From Camellia lanceoleosa (lineage: Eukaryota > Streptophyta > Magnoliopsida > Ericales > Theaceae), in NCBI GenBank assembly GCA_025200525.1, contig CM045767.1:118976021-119040020 (forward strand): DNA of 64,000 nt. The letters run 5' to 3'. Below the pieces are notes generated by a model. It did no database searches and was not told the DNA's origin. It worked only from the letters and a program-made list of their open reading frames with translations. The translations under genes were made by a program, and so were the position numbers. The number at the start of each line of letters is the position of its first letter. Positions within the stretch are counted from its first letter, which is position 1. Positions 1 to 12,400 of the stretch are shown piece after piece.

Positions 1-938
1 TGGAGAGTATCAATATTAGATTTTGTTTTGAAATAAGTTATTTTAGTTATTTAATTAATTAATTTATTTTTTGGTGACTATTTGACTATTTTAATTTTGG
101 ATCATGCTACGTAGCTCAAAAATGCATCCCCCTGAATCCCCTTAATTTATTTATTTATTTTTTTTTTTTCAGAAGTAGGGGAAGGAGGAGGAGGAGGAAG
201 AGGAAGGAGGAGGAGTGGACTGGAGGGGCCATAACAGTGGGAGGAGACGGAGGCGGGACCGGAGGCGACAGCGGTGGTGCTGCGACGATCGGCGGTGGTG
301 AGCAGACGATCGGCAGGGGCGAGGCGACGACGGTGGTAAGACGATCCTCTCTTCCTCTCTCCCTCTCCCTTTCCCTCTTTCTCTTTCTCTCCCTCTCCCT
401 CTCTCTGCCTCTGCTCAAACTCAACGAAGAAGAAGAAGGAAAAAAATAATAATAATAATAATAATAATGCCCAAAACGATGTCGTTTTGGGCATTAGAGG
501 GATTAGGGGAGATATTTTCGAGCTCTCAAGCTTTATCCTTTAATTTTTGTGCTCGGCAAGGGCAAAATCGTTTGATTGATGTTGGGTTGGCAAAAGATAG
601 AATTGCCCCCAAGTCTTGAATTATTAGGGGTTGTTTGGAATGACCTAAATAAGTGCACTTTTTGTCTTTTTACAAAAAGATGTGTAGAAAAGTAGAGAAA
701 TGATATGATGAAAAAAAGATAAAAAGATAAAAAGTGTGTACTTATTTAAGATAGCCAAACTTAGGCTTAGTATGATTTTCAAAAACTTTGAAGGGGCAAA
801 ATCGTCTTTTTGCGTACCTGGTCAGCCCTACACAAGCCACGTGAACCTTTTTATTTTGAAAGACACAAGCCACGTGAACCTGCTGCATTCCTTTTTGTTT
901 ATATTTCTGCTGTGTGACTAGTGGGTTTGAAAAATTAA
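1..938. other. Upstream intergenic DNA, purine/pyrimidine-rich tracts and a short palindrome
   Basis: No supportable gene. A GA/GGA-rich tract (about 172-240) is followed by a CT-rich tract (about 337-415) and an AAT microsatellite (about 447-468). These low-complexity tracts create open frames on both strands that are not real genes. A near-perfect 32-bp palindrome sits at 465-496. A probable short MITE lies around 605-770: its ends share an imperfect inverted repeat containing GTTTGG and AAATAAGT. Confidence 0.6.
465..496. repeat. Perfect 15-bp-arm palindrome
   Basis: Arm TAATGCCCAAAACGA (465-479) is the exact reverse complement of 482-496, with a 2-bp centre. The AAACGA/TCGTTT core resembles palindromic DNA-transposon ends that recur in plant genomes; that identification is inference. 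Confidence 0.7.
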
Positions 939-2179
939 GGCTGTGTTTGGTTGTATTTTCAAATTAACATTCAACAGGTGAATTCCCGCTTGACATTTGG
1001 ATAGGACACTCAAAATATGATTCTGCGTGTTAATTCAAATTACGGTTTGAAAATCCGTTTGGCATCTCGTAGTTCATTTCTCCGCTTTTAACGTGTCTGT
1101 CTTCTTCCTCTTTTGCTCTGAAAAGCTTCCCCTTTCTTCTCCGTCGTCTTTGAAAATTTCCCGTGACCCTCGTCTTTTTTTCTCTTTTGATCTGAAAAAC
1201 TTCCATGTCTTCTCCATCATATCTGAAAATTTCTCGTGAATCTCATATTTATTCTCTGTATCAAACATCAGCCATGGAAGCTTCAACTATCTGATAGAAA
1301 ACTGAGTGTGAGGTGGGATGACCGGCCGGTAGACCCCCCGGTAGTCCCTATCGACTTCCAGCTTAAGGTTCATAAGCTTAAGGTTCAGAAGGAAGGTTCA
1401 GAAGCTTAAGGTTCAGAAGGTTCAGATTGTTTTTTATTTTTATTTTTTACTTTTTATTTCTTATCTATTATTTTTGTATAATATTAATAATTTTTAATAA
1501 TATTACATCCGTATACTGAATTACTAAATTAATAACGTGTAATAAATGAGAAAAAAAAATTTGATAATGTTTTGTAAGGTTTACGTTATGATTTGTATTT
1601 TAAAATATTACACTTAGTGTATTTATGTTAATTTTTATTAATATGTATTCTCAAAAGTTGTTAACTTTAATAAAATTAAAAAAAAAATAAAAACATATTA
1701 TAGAAGATGTTTGTATAGGCGTAAAAAATGAATTAATAGAAAATTTAATTGACATAAAATAATTGACATAGATTTATTTTAAAATGAAAAAATTATTCAA
1801 AAAAAATTACTGAAAAAAATTAATTGAAAAAAAAATCAATTTTTAATTTAAGTATTTTAAAAATAGTTTGGTTATTATTGTTGATAAAAAATATAGATAT
1901 CGATATATGAGTTGTGTGTTTGATGATAAATTATTGGTTGAATTAAGTTTTGAAAACTATTTTCAAAACACATCACCAAACAAATTTTCACCTTCCACAT
2001 GTCACATCAAGCTTTCAAAACTTAATTCAAAATATATCTTCAAAACACAATTTAACACTTCATTTAAAAACCATAACCAAACAAATTTTCTACATTCAAA
2101 TCATAATTCTACAACTCACAAATTCAAAATACAACTCATACTCTCAAATCACATTTACAAAACACAACCAAACGCAGAC
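939..2179. mobile_element. PIF/Harbinger-like DNA element, non-autonomous
   Basis: The element is bounded by an inverted repeat. The left end GGCTGTGTTTGGTTGT (939 on) matches the reverse complement of the right end at about 2160-2179. It is flanked by TAA on both sides (936-938 and 2180-2182), the 3-bp target-site duplication of PIF/Harbinger elements. It has no transposase coding. Its interior holds short repeats of an AAGGTTCAGAAG motif (about 1365-1430) and a CCGGCCGGTAGACC motif (about 1322) that recurs near 4280 and 43640. The open frames at 1868-2195 lie inside it and are not genes. Confidence 0.75.
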
Positions 2180-2182
2180 TAA

Positions 2183-2613
2183 TTATTTTAGTTAGTTTTT
2201 TTAATTTTTGATTATTTTAATTTAATTAAAAATGTTATATTTAAGAAATTGATTATTTTTTTTATAGTTGATTTAATAATTAAAAAATAATTATAATTTA
2301 AATATAATATTTTTTATTTTATTTTATTTTATTTTTATTGTTTATATTAGCCAAAAAAATCTAAAAAACTAAAATAAAATTGTCAAACACCCCTAAAATA
2401 GCGCCCCTAACATGTGTCAACTTGCTTGTAATCTTGAAGTTCGAGAAGTTGATCTTATTTAAGTAACGTAATAATTATTATATTGTGAAAAAAAAAAAAA
2501 CTCTGATCTACCAATTAGAATATACAGACTTGAGCAACGACTGATCTACTAACAAAAGTGAGTAAGATCAAATCAAATGGTTTGATCCAGAGAGAGATCA
2601 GCTAACAAAAAAA
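2183..2613 (+). promoter_or_regulatory. Presumed promoter and 5' leader of the pectin acetylesterase gene
   Basis: This interval separates the Harbinger-like element from the start codon at 2614. It is AT-rich to about 2400, then more mixed. The last 100 bases carry a GAGAGAGATCAG leader-like stretch and A-rich sequence before the ATG. No convincing TATA box or transcription start could be fixed, so the assignment rests on position. Confidence 0.45.
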
Positions 2614-5600
2614 ATGGCGAATCAGAGGTTTCGTCCTCTGATTTGGTGCAGAAAATGGTCCAAGAGAGATCAAGCCATCGCAGCCGCCGCCACCGGATTC
2701 GCCATCTTCATCATCACTTTCTCTGTCTTCTCCGATTCTCGCACTAAACCATCCACCCAACAACCCCTCAATCCATCCTCCACCCCCCTTTGGGTCCCCT
2801 TAACCCTATTGCGCAATGCCACCCACAGAGGCGCCTGTAATTTCTCTCTCTCTCTCTCTCTCTCTCTCCGTATATATATATATGTAATTATGTACTATAT
2901 GTTGTGTTTTTTGGTTGCAGTTTGTTTGGATGGGAGTTTGCCTGCATACCATTTACAAAAGGGTTTTGGATCTGGTTCTAGTAACTGGGTTCTTCACATT
3001 GAGGTCAATCACTCTTTTTTCTTAATCTTTGTGCTTTACCATTTTTGGGTTTATGTCTTCTTAATTGGTAGTGTCTCTGTCTCTGTTTGAAGATTGAGTC
3101 CGGTACAAAAGTTTGGAATTGGTTTTCCTCTGCTTGTGGGTCGATTATTATTATTATTATTATTTTGTTATTTTGGGAGTTTATGCTGTATTGTTTGGTG
3201 GAGCTTGACTTAAATAAGTTGAAAGAAAATTGATTATTGAAAAGTGAGAGGGATGCCTTTGGATTATGGGTTTATATTTGTACCTATTAAAGCGTCTCCT
3301 AGGAAGCATAGATACGGATACGACACGATACGGATACGGCGATACGACAAAACTTAAAAAATAGGATACCGGTACGGTTAGGGTACGTTTGTGAAAAATA
3401 TATTATTTAAAATTATTAATAGTGAGTTACACATAAGCTAAAGAACGTTGAGAAATCACAATGTAATTTTATAATGCAAAATACTAACATTTAAGAATTT
3501 TGTATTAATTTAAGTTAGTAGCTTATTTACTTTTTAAATTTTTAATAGGTCTTGCAAATATTTCATTTCAATATCAAGTTTAATATATTTATATTACAAT
3601 AATAGAACAATTCACAACTTATCCCTGTGTTTTTTCCTTTGACACTAGTGAAAAATATTGTATTCAAGTTTACTTGCTTATTTTTTTATTGATATTTAAT
3701 TTTATCATTGTTATATTCTCTTATTAATTCTTACTTTCTATGTAGTTATATAGAGACATGCATAAAATAATTAGGATACATCAATTTGATAAATTCTATT
3801 ATTTAACTCACTATGCTCTTCTTATCGAAGAACTTAACAAAGTATTAGAAAAATATTCTTATATTTATACTTGCAATTATATTATATTATATTACTATGC
3901 AAGAAATGTTACAATTCTAATTTTATAAAATAAGTAAACATGACTTAGAGTATCCAATATTTCAAAATTAAGTATCCGATACTCCAAAATTAATGAAAAA
4001 ATAATTAAGAAGTATCCGATACTTTTAATAAGTGTCCGATACGTATCCGTGAGTATCCAAGAAGTATCGGTATCCGATACGGATACGTCACCCTATTTGA
4101 AGTATCCGTGTTTCATAGGCGTCTCCAAGGTTTACTTTTTTTTTTTCCATCAATTTTAAATTTGATGAAAGAAGTCCAGTTTTGGTGCTCCACCATTATT
4201 TCTTAAACTTTTCATCAAATTGAGTATACCTGAAGTGTTTCATCAAATTACTGTAGATAGCTGTTGGGCCCATACACTGAACGACCGGCCAGTTGTCTTT
4301 GCTTCAAACTTCCAGTAAATTTACACTAACCGGTCGATCGGTTGGACATCGTCCCGGTCGTCTTCCTGATCGACCAGTGGTTTGATGAAAAATGAAAATT
4401 TTCCATTGGAATGTTCGATATCAGATGAAACTTTTACTCAAATTTGATAAAAAAAAAATAGTAAATGTTGGAGATGCTCTTAATCACTCCTTTCTTAAAC
4501 TTTTAAGAATTAGTAATATGTTGTATTCTTTATTATCTCCGAATGAAATATTCATGTATATGATAATAAATATATAAAAGCATATACTTTTTTGTGTGTC
4601 CTTTGCATTTTTTGAAAATTGACATATTGGCTTGTTTGGTGTGGCTTCTCATAAGGTAAAAGTCGATAATCAAAAAACAAAAGTTAACTCTCTCTCAACT
4701 ACTAGATAATCATCTTATTTATGTTGTTTCTACCTACCAAACAATTTGGCACAAACTTCCAAAATAAATAAATAAACTATAAGCAATCCATATAAGTTGC
4801 ACTAAACAGTCTCAATGTTATCTCACATGTCGGTGTCTGTCCTTCTTAGGTGGGCGTGGGTTGTTGAGAGGTTTATTTGAAAACTTGTCCTTAATGTTTA
4901 TGTTGTATTTTTATGTTAACAACTAGCCTGTCTAAAAGCTTAAGCTATCAAATAGTGTGACGTTATTATTTATATTCTCAAAACGCCTCCCATGTGTGCT
5001 CATCATGAGTAGGTCTAGGATGTGCTAAGATCATAATTATCAAACTCTCGACACGTTTATCATGTGTGGCCAGCTCCACGTCATGAGCAGGTCTGGCATG
5101 TGCAAGTATTCTAATTATGCGGCAATCGACGTGATTAGAGCACTTTGCTTGCTTTGATACCATGTTAACAACCAACTCATTTAATAGTTTTGTAGGCGTT
5201 AGAAAAGGTGCACCTTAATTATTATTATTATTTTTTTTGTCAACAGTATATCTGCTGCTTTTTTGCTGGTATGATTTAGGCCAGTTTGACCTACTCAATC
5301 AGATTGACAAGGTTGCAATTAGTCATTAGTAGACTGTTATTTATTTATTTTTATTTTCTTGTTGTGTTGTAGGGTGGAGGTTGGTGTGATACAATTGAAT
5401 CGTGTTCTTCTCGTAAGAGAACTGAATTAGGTTCTTCAAGATATATGGATGGTCAAGTTCGATTTTCTGGAATTTTGAGCCAAGAATTGTCACAAAATCC
5501 TGGTAATCCTGCTAAGTAGATTCCCATGACTTGTTATTGAAAATTTTGTAATTGGCATGCCTTGTGTTCTTTTCCTTGTTAATAAATTTTCATATTTCTG

Positions 5601-6671
5601 TAGTCCTCTCTCTCTCTCTCAAACAAAATTGTGAAAATTTTGAATCCTTGCACATTGATGTTTACAAGTGCTGAACTTATTCACATATAGTTTTCAATTG
5701 TTCTGGTGTGACAACAGTATATCATGGTTATAAGTGTGCTTTTCTCATCAATGTATGAATGCTGGCAATCATATGTCTATATATGCAGCATCTATGCTTG
5801 TAAGGATATATCTACGTATGCATATTTGTATCTATGTACATATGCATGCAAGGCCTATTCATTTTATGTACCACTGAAAATGTTATGAATACCGCGCAGT
5901 TGAAAATTTGAAAACTTATCCTTCTTAAGCACACTAGATTTGTAAGAAGGTGGAATAAAAAACTAGCATGAGTCTTGGTATTTTGCTGCCTCATTTTAGT
6001 ATTTTGCGAAGAGCAAAAAACAAATAATACTCCTACTGATGTTTGCAGCAATTTATCATCAATTTTGCTTTCATACGGACAGATATTGGCCAACAATAGT
6101 TTCTTCCTGAACTGCAATAACCTAACCATTGTAGCTGGTTCTTATGAAGGCAAGTATCTTGTTTATTGTTGGAACACGTCATATTCTGGTTGGACTTTCA
6201 TTTTGCCACTGTTGAATTAAAAACTCACAAAATGACAGCATTTGCTGGGGGCCCACATAATAGAAGAATTTCTGGCTTTCTACTTCATATATCCTTTAAT
6301 CCTTAGGCCCCATAACCATATAGATACAAGGTGTTGTTCACCCCTCTCAGAGTTAAGTATTTAATTGTCAGTATTTCTTTTTTAAGCCTTTGAATTCTTG
6401 TTTTTCATGTTAGTTAGATATGATCAATGCTTGCTTTAGGATTTGGATAGGCATCTACACTCTTATTCTTATTTAATCAACAAAGGACTTTTATTGGATC
6501 ATTTTGGGTATCTTCAGATTTCTTTAACTGGAACAAAGTCAAGATACGCTATTGTGATGGTGCATCTTTTGCTGGGCACCCTGAAAGTGAGTTTAAGGCA
6601 AGTCCAGTGGATGTTTTTCAGCTTGGTCAGGAATTATGCAAATTCTATTTTTTACATGTAGTGTGTGTGCA

Positions 6672-6704
<33 letters not shown>

Positions 6705-9405
6705 TTTGACTAATTATGTCATCTCTTCATCTTTTCTCTATAGAATGGAACAGAACTATTCTTCAGGGGTCAGCTTATTTGGGAAACACTTATGGATGAG
6801 CTCTTGTCAATTGGATTGTCTAATGCTAGACAGGTATTGTTCTTAATTTTATAATAAAATTACTTTCTTTTTTGGGTTAAATTAGAGAAGTTGATAAAAC
6901 ATTATTCATAATTAAGCTTGTAGATGACTAATTCCTTATTCAATGGTCATTATTTGTGGGAACATAGTAACAGATTTCTTCCTTACTGTTATTTAAGGTG
7001 AAAAAGTGAACTGAGACAACAAGACCTCCTAAGGCTTAAGTGCAAAGTGATGGCTTCATCGAAGCGAGCTAGACACTAAGGAAATTTTAAAAAATAAATA
7101 AATAACATAGACAAAAACTCAATAATTCCCAAAAGTATGATGCATTTAACATTTCAAATAATAAATATCCATCAAAAGCATAAAACATCCAATAAAATCT
7201 GACATTCCAAATACTAATATCTCAAAAAAATTTAAGACATCAAACAACAAAAATCTTAAGAAAAATTTCATTTCAGTTGAGGTTTTTTTTTTTTTTTTTT
7301 TCTCCTTTCCATTTAATTAAAAATCGAAACAACAATATTCCCAGATAAAATAATAATAATATCAACAACTCCATACTATTTCATGACCCATTTTGTAATA
7401 GCCACTTCATTGTCATAATTCTAAGACTCACAATAGCTGCTAATTTTTTTTCTTCTGTTTTTCCGTATATGAAAGTGATTACAAGATATCGCCTAAAAGA
7501 CAACCAAGTAGTGCTACATACTTTATCTATCTAGAAAAATAAAAAGAAAACTACAATACTTTAGACTATGAAGCATGGGTATTTCGATAAACATGCCATA
7601 CTTGTACCAATTACGGTAACGATACTTTGTATGGTTACTTTTGCATACATATCGGGTACACGAAACATATTGAATTTGTCCTTCTTAATTTTTGCCATAC
7701 GCCAGACGTACCTAGTGTATTTGTACTGTACCTAGTGTATTCATACTATACCTCAGTCGAAACATTATTTTCTTTTAATATATAGGTTAAATTAGTTTCA
7801 TTGGAATTTATTTATGTATTTATTTTAATGCTTAGCATGATTTTAAAATGAAACTATTGTTTGTAAATTATTTAATATAATGACATTTAAGTTCGATTTA
7901 TATCTCTACCTTTTTGGCATTAAATGTAAATTGTAGGCTGGATTTTAACAAATTAAACCATTTAACCAATTTCTTGCGTTACTCCAAATCAAAAATAAAT
8001 ATCTTTTACAAATGTATCCGGCCCTGTACTATACTTTTTTTAGATTTTACTGCATCAACATACCCGTACTCGTACCCGTACATAGACTATAGAGAAGGAC
8101 AACATTGACATGTGGTCATCCAGAAGAAGAATAACTGGTATCTAGTGTTCAACATTTACTAGCTCTGTCACTTGAGATCGAGATGCCGATTTGGGTTTTC
8201 TTTGACCATCCAATTAGAATGTAATTTGAATTTTTCTGCCAAGGTTAAGAAATATAATACTTTATGAGCTGTGATCTGGTGTGCCGGATGTTTATTACAA
8301 CTGTTTGATGGTTTAGATCAAATCATACTTGTAAAAAATAAATAAGTAAATAAATAGTGAATGCCTCTATCGCCTCATGCTTAATCCTTAAGGCGAATGC
8401 CTCATGCGCCTCGACCTCGCCTGACTTCAAGGCTCTTGAAGAGCTGAGACTTCGCCTTGCCTTGCTTTTGGTCTATGCAAACACTTAGGCACACTTTTCA
8501 AAACAATTTTCCCTCTCTTCTCACTCTCATTCTGGTGGGCTGGGGGTTGATTGCATCATGTGTATGAAATTTCGTCACCAAAATGATATGTTGATTGAAG
8601 ACATAAAAACATTGTGTGTCACCTGGAGCCTAAAGATGTTACTTCCAAATTCTGCGATGCCTTTATGTCTGATCAAATCCTGAAATTTATTTCCATTAAT
8701 AAAGTGGATTAAGTTATGGTTTGCTTTTTCCCTTTTAGCTTTGCCTGCAACAGTTCACAAAATATATCAAATGAAGTGTTCATCTTTAGCCTGTTGATAT
8801 GCTTGATGGGACTGTCCAAAATCAGATTTGTAGGTTCTTACCGATGCATTTGATAACTCCACAGGCTCTTCTTTCAGGATGTTCTGCTGGAGGGTTGGCA
8901 ACTCTCATACACTGTGATAACTTCCGCAAAATTTTGCCAAAATATGCTACTGTCAAATGTCTTGCTGATGCAGGGTTCTTCCTTAATGTGTATGTTCTTC
9001 TACATATTATCTGCATTGTACATCCATAGTTTCACTAATTTCTTTTATGAGGAGTTTCTGATTTCAGATTATCTAAAATATTAGCTACTGATAAAATATC
9101 TTCTAATCAATGTGTATATCAGAGTGAAGTTAGCATGCTTCGACCACAGGTTGTCATAAGTGAATTTATAATTTCACCATATTATTTCTATATTTGGCTT
9201 TGTTTCCCATCCTCCTTACACTTTCTACCTTGATGGTTTCAGCAATTTATATGTTAGGATTCTCATGAATCCGAGATGGGCATTATTATCTAACTTTAGT
9301 GCCAGGCAAAGTGCAAATGTCCACCATATTGAACTCATTATCTATATCTTCTATGTTACACAAATGCAACATAGTGGACCCTTTTCTAATTTGTGTGCGC
9401 GGACA

Positions 9406-9464
<59 letters not shown>

Positions 9465-12400
9465 TAGTATGAGACAATGACTTCATTTATTGACAATTAT
9501 CCATATAACCAGAAATGAAAATCATGATTAAATACTTGTAGCGACCTATGTGGTAATACTAAAGCTTATTTCTCTCATGAGTATATTCCTGAAATTTTAT
9601 TAACATTTTCATTGTATATTTCAAATTTGACGGAAACATAATACTAATTCCTTCTTAGTTTCACATGATATATATCTCTATTTTGGGATATTGACATATT
9701 TGTTTAAATCGACGTCTAAGACCTCACCTGTAGGGCCTGTGTGAAATTACTTCCTAGATATTGGAAGCTTGTTTTACCAGTACGATTGGTGTGTTCACCC
9801 TTCAAGCTTGAATATGACTTTGTTTTAGTTATTCTTTCTTCATTTCAGGAAAGACGTTGCTGGACATCGTACCATTGAAACTTTTTATCAAGATGTTGTC
9901 CACCTCCAGGTTGTGACTTGGCTGTACTCTGTCTCAAGCTACATAAGCTCTATCTTTGTTTGTCTCTCATACCGGCATTTTACCATAAACAATAAAGTTG
10001 CAAATGTTTATATTTTGTTTTTACAATACTTGGCCTGGAATTCTGCCATCTCTCTTGCTTTTCAATTTGTTTGGGGGGATAATTGGTGATATTCTTAGCT
10101 TAATTTTATGGATTTACAAGTCATGACAGATTGTCTTGCATCTACGTTACTTCTTGATGAGGTGATTGGTTAGTCCTTGTTTTTTGGTTCCGTTTCTGGG
10201 AGGTTTTCTTGTATTGGTTGCATCGTCTTGATGATTTCTTAATAAAATTTGCTTATTTATCAAAAAAAAGTCTTGCATCTACTTTACTATCAAAAAAAAG
10301 TCTTGCATCTACTTTACTATAAAAAAGTCTCAAAAAAATTTGCTTATTTACTATAAACAACTCTGTAAAATTAACAAAGTGCTCTGTTCAAATTGACCAC
10401 AGAGCCCATTATCTGTGCATGAACTTATGATTTAGAAAAAAAATGTTTGGTCATCCTTTGTCACGTGGTCATATGTTTGGTCTATCAGTTTGACCTTCAC
10501 AGTTGTTTAGGTAAATCTTTTTTAAAATGAATACAATATCTTTTCCTAGAGTCATTGCTGATCACCCATGTTTACCTGTCATGGTGTCAGGCTGTAGCAA
10601 AAAGTTTGGACAAGGATTGTGTTGCAAGGATGGAACCATCTAAGGTGGGTATTCTATTTTTTTTTTTTTTATATAATGATTTTTCCTGTTGTATCACTGA
10701 TTATGAAAGATGCTTTCCTCTTTTGCTGCTCAAATGTGTTGTCTAATGTGCAGTCACTGTTGTTTGTTAACTGCAATGCCAGTGTTTCTTCCCTCAAGAA
10801 TTTATAAAAAACATAAAGACGCCAATTTTCCTTGTCCATCCAGCTTATGATTTTTGGCAGGTACATGTTCCATTGTTTCATTCTGGGCATGCTAATTTTT
10901 TCTGGCGTCGTGTATAGATAAATATTCTCTTATTAACCTTATGCTTTTTAGATAAAACACATCTTTGTACCAGATGAATCTGATCCTCATGGAAGCTGGT
11001 TCAAATGCAAGTTGAATATTGATAATTGTAATCCTAGCCAGATGGAAGTACTACATGGTATGTTACCCTGTGAATATAACAACTGGTTTTGTGGTTTTGG
11101 TTATATGAGATGTGGGCCACAGCTGGGGCACTGAACAGTTGAGAATCTCTGTTCAAAAGCTATTGTCTTAGTGATCTCAAGGTGAAAATTAAATGAAGTG
11201 GGTTGTCATGGCGTGAATACATAACATTTTGTTTTCTATGGGAACTGTATGTTTTTCAGCCTGAATAAGTAATCAACTGGCATTGTAGAGTTACCTTATT
11301 TGTAGGTTTACATGGACTTAGATACGAGTATCGGGTGGGTGTGTCCAAGTGTCAGACATTCCTAAACCCTAAATGTTAGGATACTTGGATTGCATCCAAA
11401 AGTTATGTACGGATATGTAGAAAGTTTTCTTTACTACTAAATGTGAGACTCTTCTTCTTCAAACATGGAAAAAAATTAGAGGATCCAAGCATCTAATTTG
11501 GGTATGGGTGTATGACACATATTCCATACCCTTACCCTTGTCGTATCTGGTGGACATGGGTACATTGGAAGGAATAGAAGAGTTTATGTAACACTGATCA
11601 TGGGACAGAAAATCCAATCTTAGTAGGAAGCTTAAATGGACGTCTTTGTAGGCAATTGACCTTTATTTATGATATATATCAATGTTACTAATCTAAGCTT
11701 ATGTTGATCAATTTTTTTTTTTCAATCTCTGCCCATATTTTGTGATGATTCAGTGATTGGAGTTATCATATATCCAGGTTATCGACATTCATTGCTGAAG
11801 GTATTAAGTGAATTCCAGCAAAACAAGGAGGGGGGAATGTTTATAAATTCCTGCTATGTTCATTGCCAGACATGGATGACTGAGACATGGCATTCTTCTA
11901 ATTCCCCAAGAATCAACAAAAAGGCAAGTTTATCATTAACTCTATCCCACATGTCGGATCCCTGATGAAGGTTTCTACTTATGAAGAAAAAGTCTACTTT
12001 ATGTAGTAGGTTTTTACATAACATCAGCCACCTTGTGTCAAAATATGTTTTGCTTTTGCAAACACAGTTCTCTCTCTCTCTCTCTCATTTCATTCAATTT
12101 AAAAGCTCGCTCTCATATCCATAAGGTGTAATGTAACTAGTTGGAATGTATGCTTTTCTTATCCCTCTACCCTCCATGGAGGCTTAACACACTTTGATTG
12201 GTTTTTTACCAACCATTTGAATCTCAGGGGTCTGAAAAGAATTGATATTAGGCTTTATGATTCAGTTACAATATTGAATGAGACACGTGTTCATGAATCT
12301 CCGGTGCTTGTGATAGCTGTTCTTAATTCTTATTGCTTCCAGCTCACTTAGTTTGAGCATTATAGCATTAGGGCACTCAATTCTGCCTTTTGATTTGCCT

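Noticed and set aside
147..494. Open frames on both strands in a GA/CT-rich tract
   Set aside because: Translations are poly-Ser/Leu/Pro or poly-Arg/Glu from simple sequence; no domain and no splice context.
6040..6155. Extra exon of the esterase gene in intron 3 (after GTTTGCAG)
   Set aside because: Its translation does not match the family, and exon 3 joins exon 4 directly in frame to give the conserved NPDFFNWNK block.
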